Origin: Methylobacterium sp. J-076
GTDB taxonomy: Bacteria; Pseudomonadota; Alphaproteobacteria; Rhizobiales; Beijerinckiaceae
Length of the DNA stretch: 50,354 nt
Direction: 5' to 3'
NCBI RefSeq assembly: GCF_022829405.1
Contig: NZ_JAKSXW010000050.1
Location: forward strand, 1 to 50,354
Within the stretch, counting starts at the first letter, position 1. Each line of letters starts with the position of its first letter. The translations under genes and the position numbers were made by a program. Below the pieces are notes generated by a model. It was not told the DNA's origin. It worked only from the letters and a program-made list of their open reading frames with translations, and made no database searches. Shown here one piece after another: positions 24,574 through 31,448 of the stretch.

Positions 24574-25085
24574 GCCGGATCTCCCGTGACGACGATGCGC
24601 CCGAGCATGCCCTGATGCTCCAGCCCGCAATACTCGTTGCAGACGATGTTGAAGGTGCCGGGCCGGTTGAAGGTGTAGGTGACGCTGCCGGTGATGCCCG
24701 GCACCGCCGTGACGTTGACGGTGGTACCCTGGATGGCGAACCCGTGCAGCACGTCGGCGCTGGTCACGCGGAAGGTGACGGTCGCGCCCTTGGGGATGCG
24801 CAGCGGGCTCGGGCTCCAGCGCCAGAGGTGGGCGACCACGGTGACGGTGTAGGCGTTCGGACCGGTCTTCACGATGCTGCCCTCGGGGGTATCGAGCGCG
24901 GCCGGATCGCGGCGGAAGCCGTCGGTACGCACGACGATTCCGTAGGCGTAGACGACGAGGAACATCGTGCCGGCGAGCAGCAGGGTCAGCATCGTGACGG
25001 CCAGGAAAACCCAAGCGCGCTCGTGGCGCTCCGCGGCTTTGTGAAAAGCGTCCTCGAAGGCGGACGACGCGCCGGTCTCGCTCAT
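24570..25085 (-). CDS. CuA-containing oxidase subunit II
   Basis: 171 residues. One N-terminal membrane anchor (WVFLAVTMLTLLLAGTMFLVVYAYGIVV), then a cupredoxin domain with all CuA ligands: His in VLHGFAIQG, and Cys-Glu-Cys-His-Met in CNEYCGLEHQGM. Short subunit II with a single helix is typical of B-type oxidases. It accepts electrons from cytochrome c on the periplasmic side. The four-base overlap with subunit I gives equal expression. Confidence 0.94.
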   Translation of the reverse strand: MSETGASSAFEDAFHKAAERHERAWVFLAVTMLTLLLAGTMFLVVYAYGIVVRTDGFRRDPAALDTPEGSIVKTGPNAYTVTVVAHLWRWSPSPLRIPKGATVTFRVTSADVLHGFAIQGTTVNVTAVPGITGSVTYTFNRPGTFNIVCNEYCGLEHQGMLGRIVVTGDPA

Positions 25086-25094
25086 CGCGGGTTC

Positions 25095-25250
25095 TCAGCT
25101 CCGGGTATGGAAGACCAGCGCCGCCAGGCACCAGACGACGACGATCGAGGCGACCAGGAAGGCCGCCACAACCCAGGTGCCGACCGGCCGCACGGGTTCG
25201 GTCGGGGCGGACTCCTCCGCGGGCGACGGAGGAATACCCTCTCCGCTCAT
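25095..25250 (-). CDS. Single-helix oxidase small subunit (subunit IIa-like)
   Basis: 51 residues: a short hydrophilic N-terminus (MSGEGIPPSPAEESAPTEPV) and one membrane helix (GTWVVAAFLVASIVVVWCLAALVF). It starts inside the TsdA stop codon (TGATG) and ends nine bases before subunit II. Known: ba3 oxidases carry a tiny one-helix subunit IIa encoded next to subunit II; size, topology and place agree. Sequence similarity is too short to prove it. Confidence 0.7.
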   Translation of the reverse strand: MSGEGIPPSPAEESAPTEPVRPVGTWVVAAFLVASIVVVWCLAALVFHTRS

Positions 25251-26203
25251 CACTTGTGCTCCGCCTTGGAGGCCGGGACGGTGCCAGCCGGGGGCGTCAC
25301 CTTCGGATCGCCGAGCACGGCGCCGTCGACCGTGCGGCCGTACATGGAGTTCGGGTTGTCGTGGAACTTGGCACGCGTCTCGGCCACGTCGCCGGTGAAG
25401 CGCGGATCCTGCGGGCGGACCTGGCTGTCGATGTAGGTCGCCACGTCCCAGGATTGCTGCGGCGTCAACGTCCCGCCCATGCCCAGCGGCATGTTGGCGT
25501 GGATGAACTCGGCGGCGTTCTTGATCGAGCCCATGCCGGCGCCCCAGTTGAACGAGCGCGGACCCCAGAGCGGCGGGAACACAACCTTGCCGTCGGCCGA
25601 CTGGCCGAGCCCGTCGGCTCCGTGGCAGGCGGCGCAGTTCTCGGCATAGACCTGCGCGCCGCGGGCGTAGTCCGGCGCCAGCGCGGGCTTAGGGAGCGCG
25701 GGGAAACCGCGGCCTTCGGGCTTCTCGCCGGTCGGCAGGCCTTTGGCGAGGAAGAAGGAGTAGCTTTCCAGGGCGACGAGCACCGGGTCGCCGAGCGGGG
25801 GCACTTTCCCGTTCATGCTGTAACGGAAGCAACCCTGCAGGCGCTCCTGGAACGAGTTCACATGACCGTTCTTGGACCGGTAGGCGGGATAGGAGACGTA
25901 GGCCGCCCACATCGGCGCCGAGCCGGCCAGCCGCCCGGCGTCGAGGTGGCAGTTCGAGCAGCGCAGGTCGTTGCCGACATAGGCGGCCGCGTGTTCCCCC
26001 GGCTCGCGGAAGATCTGCTCGCCCAGCCGGACTTCGTCGCCGAACTTGCCGGCGGGAATCGCGTCCTCGGCCGGCGGCGTGAAGGGCGCCGGCGTCTCCG
26101 TTGCCCCGGCCGCACGCGGGAACCACGCCGTCTCCGCGGCCAGCCCCGCCACGGCCAGGGCCGAGACGGCGCAGGCGGTCGCGGCCGCTTGCATGAACCT
26201 CAT
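25250..26203 (-). CDS. tsdA: TsdA-like dihaem thiosulfate dehydrogenase
   Basis: 317 residues; ATG 26203 with a GGGAGGGAAG ribosome site. Signal peptide to about residue 23. Two haem sites, CSNCH and CAACH. Between them is the TsdA hallmark ERLQGCFRYSMNGKVPPLGDP, whose Cys corresponds to the unusual haem ligand of characterised TsdA (from memory), and later PLWGPRSFNWGAGMGSIKNAAEFI and NMPLGMGGTLTPQQSWDVATYIDSQVRP. Known reaction: two thiosulfate to tetrathionate plus two electrons, reversible in some enzymes. It lies in one operon with a c4-like cytochrome and the oxidase, so thiosulfate-linked respiration is the expected direction. Confidence 0.88.
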   Translation of the reverse strand: MRFMQAAATACAVSALAVAGLAAETAWFPRAAGATETPAPFTPPAEDAIPAGKFGDEVRLGEQIFREPGEHAAAYVGNDLRCSNCHLDAGRLAGSAPMWAAYVSYPAYRSKNGHVNSFQERLQGCFRYSMNGKVPPLGDPVLVALESYSFFLAKGLPTGEKPEGRGFPALPKPALAPDYARGAQVYAENCAACHGADGLGQSADGKVVFPPLWGPRSFNWGAGMGSIKNAAEFIHANMPLGMGGTLTPQQSWDVATYIDSQVRPQDPRFTGDVAETRAKFHDNPNSMYGRTVDGAVLGDPKVTPPAGTVPASKAEHK

Positions 26204-26877
26204 GGCTTCCCTCCCGCCGTGTTTTCGATCGTCTCGCCCGTTTTCAGGCCGGCTGCGTAGGCGGCCACCGCCTCGATGTCGGCCGGGGACAGGCGCGCGG
26301 CGATCGCCCGCATGTATGCGCCGCGCGGATCGCGGATGTCGCCAGCGCGCCAGCGATGGAGTTGCTCGGCGATGTAGGGGCCGGACTGGCCGGCCAGCCG
26401 CGGCGTGAAGCTGCCGACGCCGACGCCGTTCGGGCCGTGGCACTGGGTACAAGCGATCAGGCCTGTGCGCGCGTCCCCGCGCTGGAACAGGGCCATGCCG
26501 CGATCGAGCTTGGCGACCGGCTCCGGGATCGGATCGACCGGTGCGGGGATGGGCAGGGCCGCAAAATACTCAGCGACGGCCCGGCGCTCATCGGCCGAGA
26601 GCGAGGCGGCGTAGGGGGCCATGATCGCGTTGGCGCGTACCCCCGTGGCGAAGTGGCCGAGTTGGTCGGCGATGTAGGAGGCGTGGAGTCCGGCCAGCCG
26701 TGGGATGCCCACGTCCGCCTGTCCGGCGCCGTCGGCGCCGTGGCAGGCGGCGCAGGCCGGCCGTCCGGAAGAACCGGGCTGCATCGCGACGGTCGCGCCG
26801 GTAGCCGGATCGTCCCCCGCGAAGACTGGCGCAGGGGCGAGGAGCGCGAGCGTCAGGGCGAGGCCTGCGCGAGACAT
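26200..26877 (-). CDS. Dihaem cytochrome c4-like electron carrier
   Basis: 225 residues from the ATG at 26877, chosen because a signal peptide begins there (MSRAGLALTLALLAPAPVFAG); ATGs further upstream would spoil it. Two similar cytochrome c halves: CAACHG with later Met in ANAIMAPYAASLS, and CTQCHG with RGAYMRAIAARLS. This two-domain plan is that of cytochrome c4 or of TsdB, the partner of TsdA. It overlaps tsdA by four bases, which favours a TsdB-like role passing thiosulfate electrons to CuA. Confidence 0.87.
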   Translation of the reverse strand: MSRAGLALTLALLAPAPVFAGDDPATGATVAMQPGSSGRPACAACHGADGAGQADVGIPRLAGLHASYIADQLGHFATGVRANAIMAPYAASLSADERRAVAEYFAALPIPAPVDPIPEPVAKLDRGMALFQRGDARTGLIACTQCHGPNGVGVGSFTPRLAGQSGPYIAEQLHRWRAGDIRDPRGAYMRAIAARLSPADIEAVAAYAAGLKTGETIENTAGGKP

Positions 26878-27026
26878 CCAGCCGCGAATGCCCACGAAGC
26901 CCCACCACGCAGACGTATTCGAGCAGCCTGTCATCACGTGTGTGTGAGCTTTCGCCGTGTTGCGGTCCATTCGTTTGATCCGAACGCTGCAACCCGCCGC
27001 CAGCGGTGGCGACGACCCATCGCGCG

Positions 27027-27344
27027 TCAGTTCGACTGGTTGCGATAAAGACAAGTCGCCCCGCGGTCCTCGTAGCCCCCCGGACACGCTTGAAGGCATG
27101 TCCCGGCCACCTGCTTCAGGCCCGGCGGGCACTCCCCCTGAGGGCCCGTAGGACCGTGGGTTTCCGTCCGGCGATCCAGGTCGGCTCTGGCGTGGATCGA
27201 CCGGCAGGCCGCCCCCACCGTCCGATAACCCGGGGAGCAGGCCGGTGCCGCCATCGTCGGTGCCGGGACAGCGAGCGCCGAGGTCGCGAGCGACAACCAT
27301 AAGGTCCGTCGCACACGGTGGAACGAGCACGGTGTGCCGATCAT
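27027..27344 (-). CDS. Small secreted cysteine-rich protein, function unknown
   Basis: 105 residues. Signal peptide MIGTPCSFHRVRRTLWLSLATSALAVPAPTMA (cleavage near residue 32), then a mature part with seven or so cysteines in repeated C-P-x-G-(Y/L)-x3-G-x2-C units: CSPGYRTVGAACRS, CPPGLKQVAGTCLQACPGGYEDRGATC. This looks like a disulfide-knotted or metal-binding repeat. I know no named family for it. It sits between the c4-like cytochrome and the truncated LysR in the leftward operon, so a periplasmic role with thiosulfate or copper is conceivable. Confidence 0.6.
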   Translation of the reverse strand: MIGTPCSFHRVRRTLWLSLATSALAVPAPTMAAPACSPGYRTVGAACRSIHARADLDRRTETHGPTGPQGECPPGLKQVAGTCLQACPGGYEDRGATCLYRNQSN

Positions 27345-27467
27345 AAGCTGTCGGTCCTGTCTGAACGTGATCGCCGCGTGACACCGGTAGTGTCTGGGCT
27401 GGCCGTACACCTGTGGTTGACCGCACGGCCGCCGATCCGCCGGGTCGGCTCGGGCGCGGCGTGCCGC

Positions 27468-27758
27468 TCACGGCGACGCCTCCCCTGTGCCCGACCCGGC
27501 CCGCAGCGTCGCGAGTCGCGCCCGAGCGGCGTCGGCCCGCGTCAGAACCCCGCGGGCTTCCTCCAGCATCACCGTGCCGTGCGGCGTCAGGCGCAGGCCG
27601 CGCCCGGCTCGGTCGAACAGCGACAGCCCGTACTCGGTCTCCAACGCGGCGATCGAGGCGCTGACGGCGGAGGGTGCCGCGTGCAGCGCCGCCGCGGCCT
27701 GCGTCAGGTGCTCCCGCTCGGCCACCGCCACGAAGACGCGAAGCTGGTGCAGGGTCAT
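27468..27758 (-). CDS. LysR DNA-binding domain only (truncated regulator)
   Basis: 96 residues; ATG 27758 with GGAGGCAGG upstream. MTLHQLRVFVAVAEREHLTQAAAALHAAPSAVSASIAALETEYGLSLFDRAGRGLRLT is a full LysR winged helix plus linker helix, clearly related to the LysR at 12011-12907. The frame stops after about 20 residues of linker, and no effector domain follows in any frame. It may be a decay product or a working DNA-binding-only repressor. It lies within the operon, 25 bp after the solute-binding protein gene. Confidence 0.75.
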   Translation of the reverse strand: MTLHQLRVFVAVAEREHLTQAAAALHAAPSAVSASIAALETEYGLSLFDRAGRGLRLTPHGTVMLEEARGVLTRADAARARLATLRAGSGTGEASP

Positions 27759-27783
27759 GATCCTGCCTCCCATCGCCGCCTCC

Positions 27784-28758
27784 TCAACCGCCGAGGTACG
27801 GCTTGAAGCCGTACCGCTCGAAAATCTGCAGGGCGTCGGGAGACCGGATGAAGGCGAGCCACGCCTTGGCCGCTTCGGGATGGGCCGCTCCCTTCACCTC
27901 GGCGCCGGCGTAGACGGCCGTGGCGTTGTCCGCGTCCGGGATGTCGACGTGGCCGATGGGATTGCCGACCTGCTGCTGGAACAGCGCCTCGGACTGCCAC
28001 GTCACGCCGGCCTGTGCCCGGCCCTGCATCAGGAACAGCGGCGTCTGGCGATGGTGGATATGCGTGAGGATCGTCGAGCCGTCCTTGACCTTGGTGTCGT
28101 AGACCGCTGTCTCCAGATCCTTCCCGCCCGCCTTGGCCAGCGACATCTTGATCTGCCGCGCGATGCCCTCGAACTCGGGGTTGGGCATCGCGAGCCGGAT
28201 GCCCGGTTTGCCGAGATCAGACAGACCCTTCACGCCCGCCGGGTTGTCCTTGGGCACCATGATGGTCAGCGTGTTGGTCACGTAGGGCACCGCCGGCCCG
28301 ACGAGCTTACCCTCGTGGATCAGCGCCTCGACCTTCTTGAGCCCGGCGAAATAGGCGTCGGGCTTGACCGTGAAGGTCATGTTGCCGACCGTGACGGTAC
28401 CGCCCGCCTCGATCTGCTTGACGAGCAGGCCCGGCGGGATCGTCTCCCAGAAGATCCGACCCTTGTACTCCGGGTGGCTCGCCTCGAACGCCTTCACCAG
28501 CGGCGCCATCGCGAAGAAGTAGTTGCCGCCCACGAACAGCACGAGCTTCGGATCGTCCAGGCTGCCGTGGAAGTCGGCGAGCACGTCGACCTCGGGCACG
28601 GTGAACGGCAGACCGCGGGGCGTGGCGTCGTTGTTGTCGCCGTGCTGCCAAGGTGGGAACGGGCCGGGTGGGCCCTTCGCGTCCTCGGCCCGCGCGGCGG
28701 AGGACAGCGCGAGGGCGACGGCGCAGCCGGCGAGCATCGCTTTGTGGAAATGGTGCAT
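27784..28758 (-). CDS. Orphan ModA-like periplasmic solute-binding protein
   Basis: 324 residues with signal peptide (MHHFHKAMLAGCAVALALSSAARA). Type-2 periplasmic-binding fold like molybdate/sulfate/tungstate binders: KLVLFVGGNYFFAMAPLVKAFEASHPEYKGRIF, NTLTIMVPKDNPAGVKGLSDLGKPGIRLAMPNPEFEGIA, and C-terminal WLAFIRSPDALQIFERYGFKPYLGG. No permease or ATPase is encoded anywhere in the window. An oxyanion (thiosulfate, tetrathionate, molybdate for SorA) is the natural guess, but the ligand is unproven. It follows the DsrE-like gene by 10 bp. Confidence 0.8.
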   Translation of the reverse strand: MHHFHKAMLAGCAVALALSSAARAEDAKGPPGPFPPWQHGDNNDATPRGLPFTVPEVDVLADFHGSLDDPKLVLFVGGNYFFAMAPLVKAFEASHPEYKGRIFWETIPPGLLVKQIEAGGTVTVGNMTFTVKPDAYFAGLKKVEALIHEGKLVGPAVPYVTNTLTIMVPKDNPAGVKGLSDLGKPGIRLAMPNPEFEGIARQIKMSLAKAGGKDLETAVYDTKVKDGSTILTHIHHRQTPLFLMQGRAQAGVTWQSEALFQQQVGNPIGHVDIPDADNATAVYAGAEVKGAAHPEAAKAWLAFIRSPDALQIFERYGFKPYLGG

Positions 28759-28768
28759 CGAGCCCTCC

Positions 28769-29572
28769 TCACTTCGCGTAGTGAAAACCGGCCTGCTGCA
28801 GCTCGGGCAGCGTGCCGACGGCGCCGGGCGTGAGGATCACGCCGGGGATGAGATGGTTGGTCAGCTCGGCCGCGAGCGCCTCGTGGCTGAGCTTGTCCGG
28901 GTTGACGCCCTTGGCGATCAGGCCGCCGGCCTCCTCCCAGATCGCGTTGTGACAGGAGGTGAACACCACGCCGCGCCGCATCAGAACCGGGATCGCGTTG
29001 TCCTCGGGCGAGAACACGCCGGCCGGATCCTCGAAGTTCTTCGGGTCGGCCGAGGCCGCCTTGCCCTCGACGATCAGGGTGTTCGACTTGAACTTCGGCC
29101 CGGCGAGGTCGGCGAGCTTGTATTTGTCCCAGGTCTCCTGGTCGTAGAGCGCGAGGTGGGCCGTGCCGTGGGTCGCCGAGACCGCGAGGAAGTCCGGGTG
29201 GCGGAACGACCAGACCTGCGCGTTCAGCGCGTTGCGCATCAGGTTGAGCCAGGGGCTGGCGATGTCGGTGTTGTCCCAGACCTGCTTCGGTTTGGGTCTG
29301 TAGGCCATCACCTCCGTGAGCGCCTCGTGGTCCCACTCCTCGGTCTTGGTGAGAATCATCGGCACGGTCTTGAAGTCGCGCCGCCGCGGCGCCTTGGCGA
29401 GGCGCTCCATCAAGGCGCGCAGGTCGCCCGCCCCGGCCTCGACCAGGGGGGGCTTGTCGGGGCTCGCGGCCCGGGCCGCCGCCGGCGTGAGGGCCGTGCC
29501 GCCCGCCGCTCCCGCGGCGAGGCCGAGGCCGAGAATCTGCAGCGCTCCGCGCCGTCCGGTCTTGAACGTCAT
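28769..29572 (-). CDS. Exported DsrE-like protein
   Basis: 267 residues with a twin-arginine-like leader (TGRRGALQILGLGLAAGAAGGTAL). The body resembles DsrE/F-type folds: SATHGTAHLALYDQETWDKYKL, a central RGVVFTSCHNAIWEEAGGL with the only conserved Cys, and the typical ending PGVILTPGAVGTLPELQQAGFHYAK. DsrE-type proteins carry sulfur on a cysteine in the cytoplasm; an exported one is less common. First or second gene of the leftward operon that leads to tsdA and the oxidase. I infer periplasmic sulfur trafficking; assignment is by pattern, not alignment. Confidence 0.68.
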   Translation of the reverse strand: MTFKTGRRGALQILGLGLAAGAAGGTALTPAAARAASPDKPPLVEAGAGDLRALMERLAKAPRRRDFKTVPMILTKTEEWDHEALTEVMAYRPKPKQVWDNTDIASPWLNLMRNALNAQVWSFRHPDFLAVSATHGTAHLALYDQETWDKYKLADLAGPKFKSNTLIVEGKAASADPKNFEDPAGVFSPEDNAIPVLMRRGVVFTSCHNAIWEEAGGLIAKGVNPDKLSHEALAAELTNHLIPGVILTPGAVGTLPELQQAGFHYAK

Positions 29573-29612
29573 GTTGTATCCTCCTGCTGGATCGGGATCG
29601 GGGCGTCGGCGG

Positions 29613-29753
29613 TCAGCCGACGATGGCGAGGCCGGCGATGGCGATGGCCGCGATGGACAGGGCGAGGCTCCACAGGAAGACCCAGCGCATGTGCCCGCTG
29701 GTCTCGCCCTCGCGGGCCTGCTCGGCGGTCTCGATGATGGCCGGCTCGGTCAT
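29613..29753 (-). CDS. Tiny single-helix membrane protein at the head of the operon
   Basis: 46 residues: hydrophilic N-terminus (MTEPAIIETAEQAREGETSGH) and one helix (MRWVFLWSLALSIAAIAIAGLAIVG). It precedes the DsrE-like gene by 40 bp and seems to be the first gene of the 9-kb leftward transcript. The plan is like the oxidase small subunit at 25095-25250. It could be another oxidase subunit or a small stabiliser; no family motif. A GGAGG ribosome site lies just upstream of the ATG. Confidence 0.6.
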   Translation of the reverse strand: MTEPAIIETAEQAREGETSGHMRWVFLWSLALSIAAIAIAGLAIVG

Positions 29754-29882
29754 GGCCCCCTCCTCCGGATCGGCGGTCCCGGCTCCTTCGATCGACCGCC
29801 TTGGGTTCAAGATGGACTTCCCTTGCCGTTCTGAAAAACGGTTTGTTCAGCACGTTTCGTTCTGTATTTTCGATAACTCGGG

Positions 29883-30113
29883 TCAGGCGATGCCGAGGAT
29901 GCGGATCAGGCCGAGGCTGACCGCGGTCAGCGCGACGAGCGAGGCGACCACCGCCAGCGTCACCCGGGCGCCGGCACCCGCGACGCTGCGCACATCGACG
30001 CCCAACCCGAGCGCCGCCATCGAGACGATGGTGAGCACGTCGGCGGTCGCGGCGATCGGATGGAGCGCCGCCTGCGGGATCAGCCCGGCCGAACGGAGGG
30101 CGGGACCATTCAC
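29883..30113 (-). pseudogene. C-terminal remnant of a YeiH-type transporter
   Basis: The 76-codon frame encodes ALRSAGLIPQAALHPIAATADVLTIVSMAALGLGVDVRSVAGAGARVTLAVVASLVALTAVSLGLIRILGI, which parallels the last 76 residues of the intact YeiH at 31449-32564 almost position by position. The first 290 or so residues are absent. It may be the other end of a copy whose head survives at 11570-11814, but there are enough differences that it could come from a separate paralogue. Confidence 0.85.
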
Positions 30114-30201
30114 CCAAATTCCTGCTAGTCCCTTTTACGAGGGCTGACAGTGAATATCTCAATCAAGCATTCGATCATTTATCACTCGGCATGCGCTCGT
30201 C

Positions 30202-30855
30202 TCAGGAGCCGATAATTGGTTTGATGATCTTTTCCAAATCAGCAAACGAAAGAGCACCCGGCAGTGGGGCGCCGTTGATGAAAAAAAATGGCGTCGAGTC
30301 GACTTTGAAAGTTTTGTAAGCTCGGTCTTTCGCGGTGTTGATTGCCTCGTAAAGGCTCTGATCTTTCAGTGTCGCTTCGAACTTCGCTTGTGAAAAGCCG
30401 GCTTGGCGCATCATAACCTGTAACGCGTCGAGTGGCTTGTCTACAAAGGCCCAGTCACGCTGATGCTCAAAGAGCAGATTGCTAACTGGATAGTATCTGA
30501 CTCCATTATCGGCTCGTGCCAGCATGGAGCCTGCAGTTGCAAGTGGATCAAGCGGAAAGTCGCGTAAGGTGAAACGCACGAGGCCTTTGTCGACGTACTC
30601 CTCCTTGAGCTTCGGCCAGGTCTCGGTATGGAATTGGGCGCAGTGGGAACACGTCAGCGAGGCATACTCGATGATGGTGCACTTTGCAGTTTCAGGACCG
30701 AGCCATAGGTCGTTAAGCGGCCCCGGTCGCATCAGGTCTGCCAATGGTATGGAGGGGGTCGCAGCTTGAGCGAGGCCTGCCAGCTGAGGCAGCGTCACCG
30801 TCGCACTCAGGGCAAAACCGCCGATCCGCATGGCATCCCGTCGAGACATCATCAT
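30202..30855 (-). CDS. DsbA-family periplasmic thiol oxidoreductase
   Basis: 217 residues from ATG 30855 with GGGGA upstream; in-frame ATGs further up add a poor leader. The N-terminus SRRDAMRIGGFALSATVTL is a twin-arginine signal. Thioredoxin-fold active site TCSHC in IIEYASLTCSHCAQFHTETW, and the cis-Pro strand VDSTPFFFINGAPLPG. The insertion domain is helical, as in BdbD/DsbA-like TlpA-independent proteins. Its usual partner, DsbB, is dead next door (30969-31430). Base composition is clearly AT-richer than the neighbouring sulfur genes, indicating a different source. It may assist disulfide formation in the exported cytochromes or act on persulfides. Confidence 0.9.
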   Translation of the reverse strand: MMMSRRDAMRIGGFALSATVTLPQLAGLAQAATPSIPLADLMRPGPLNDLWLGPETAKCTIIEYASLTCSHCAQFHTETWPKLKEEYVDKGLVRFTLRDFPLDPLATAGSMLARADNGVRYYPVSNLLFEHQRDWAFVDKPLDALQVMMRQAGFSQAKFEATLKDQSLYEAINTAKDRAYKTFKVDSTPFFFINGAPLPGALSFADLEKIIKPIIGS

Positions 30856-30968
30856 AGAATCCCCAAAGATTTTCATCATAATCATCTTTCTAGAATAGCG
30901 ATGGTTGTTGTCACAGATTTTAATAGCGCTATCGGCTGTCATGCGCAGATCATACGAGGCGAGTTATG

Positions 30969-31430
30969 CTAAAAGCCTAGTAAAAGCACAGCGTTTCAGC
31001 CAGCCATTGAAAAGTCGAGAAAAAGCCACGCTGCCTCGGTGAAGCTGACGATTGGCATTCGATCGATATTGTAGGAGTACGTCTACTGGCCTTGCGACAG
31101 GGTCGCCAGATCCAATGCAATCGGCGGCATCGGGCCATGCCCCTGTTCCGCGCGTGCGTGGTAGATACCGAGACATGTCTTTAGCAGGAACACGAGTAGT
31201 GCCGCGCTCGGCAGCTAGAGGCGTATGCGGGGCAGGATCGTTGCTCCAGCTGCCACGAGCATTGCCGTCTAGTAGAGCTGGCGCTCGATCAGGCATAGCT
31301 AGCTGGGCAGGTAGCCCAGGCCGTGCTCGAACAACAGACTGCCGCCTGTGATGGCCACCGCGGCGGCGGTGAGGGAAAGGGATACCTGAAGCGGTTCGAG
31401 GATGCGATTGCCCCCGGGCACTACGGGCAT
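30969..31430 (-). pseudogene. Decayed dsbB
   Basis: Leftward from an ATG at 31430 the frame reads LSLTAAAVAITGGSLLFEHGLGYLPS-stop-LCLIERQLY-stop-TAMLVAAGATIL, then LLVFLLKTCLGIYHARAEQG. In another frame a C-terminus FTEAAWLFLDFSMAG-stop-NAVLLLGF follows. This matches DsbB: the quinone-linked PC-x-x-C pair (first Cys now Ser), the GIYHA-type loop and the AAW-F-SMAGWN end. At least four in-frame stops and a frameshift. It sits between yeiH and dsbA in the same orientation, so a former yeiH-dsbB-dsbA order is likely. Confidence 0.75.
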
Positions 31431-31448
31431 CGGATCTAACGGTCTGGC

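Noticed and set aside
24570..25085. Nitrous oxide reductase CuA fragment
   Set aside because: It lies next to a heme-copper subunit I with all haem and CuB ligands, so it is oxidase subunit II.
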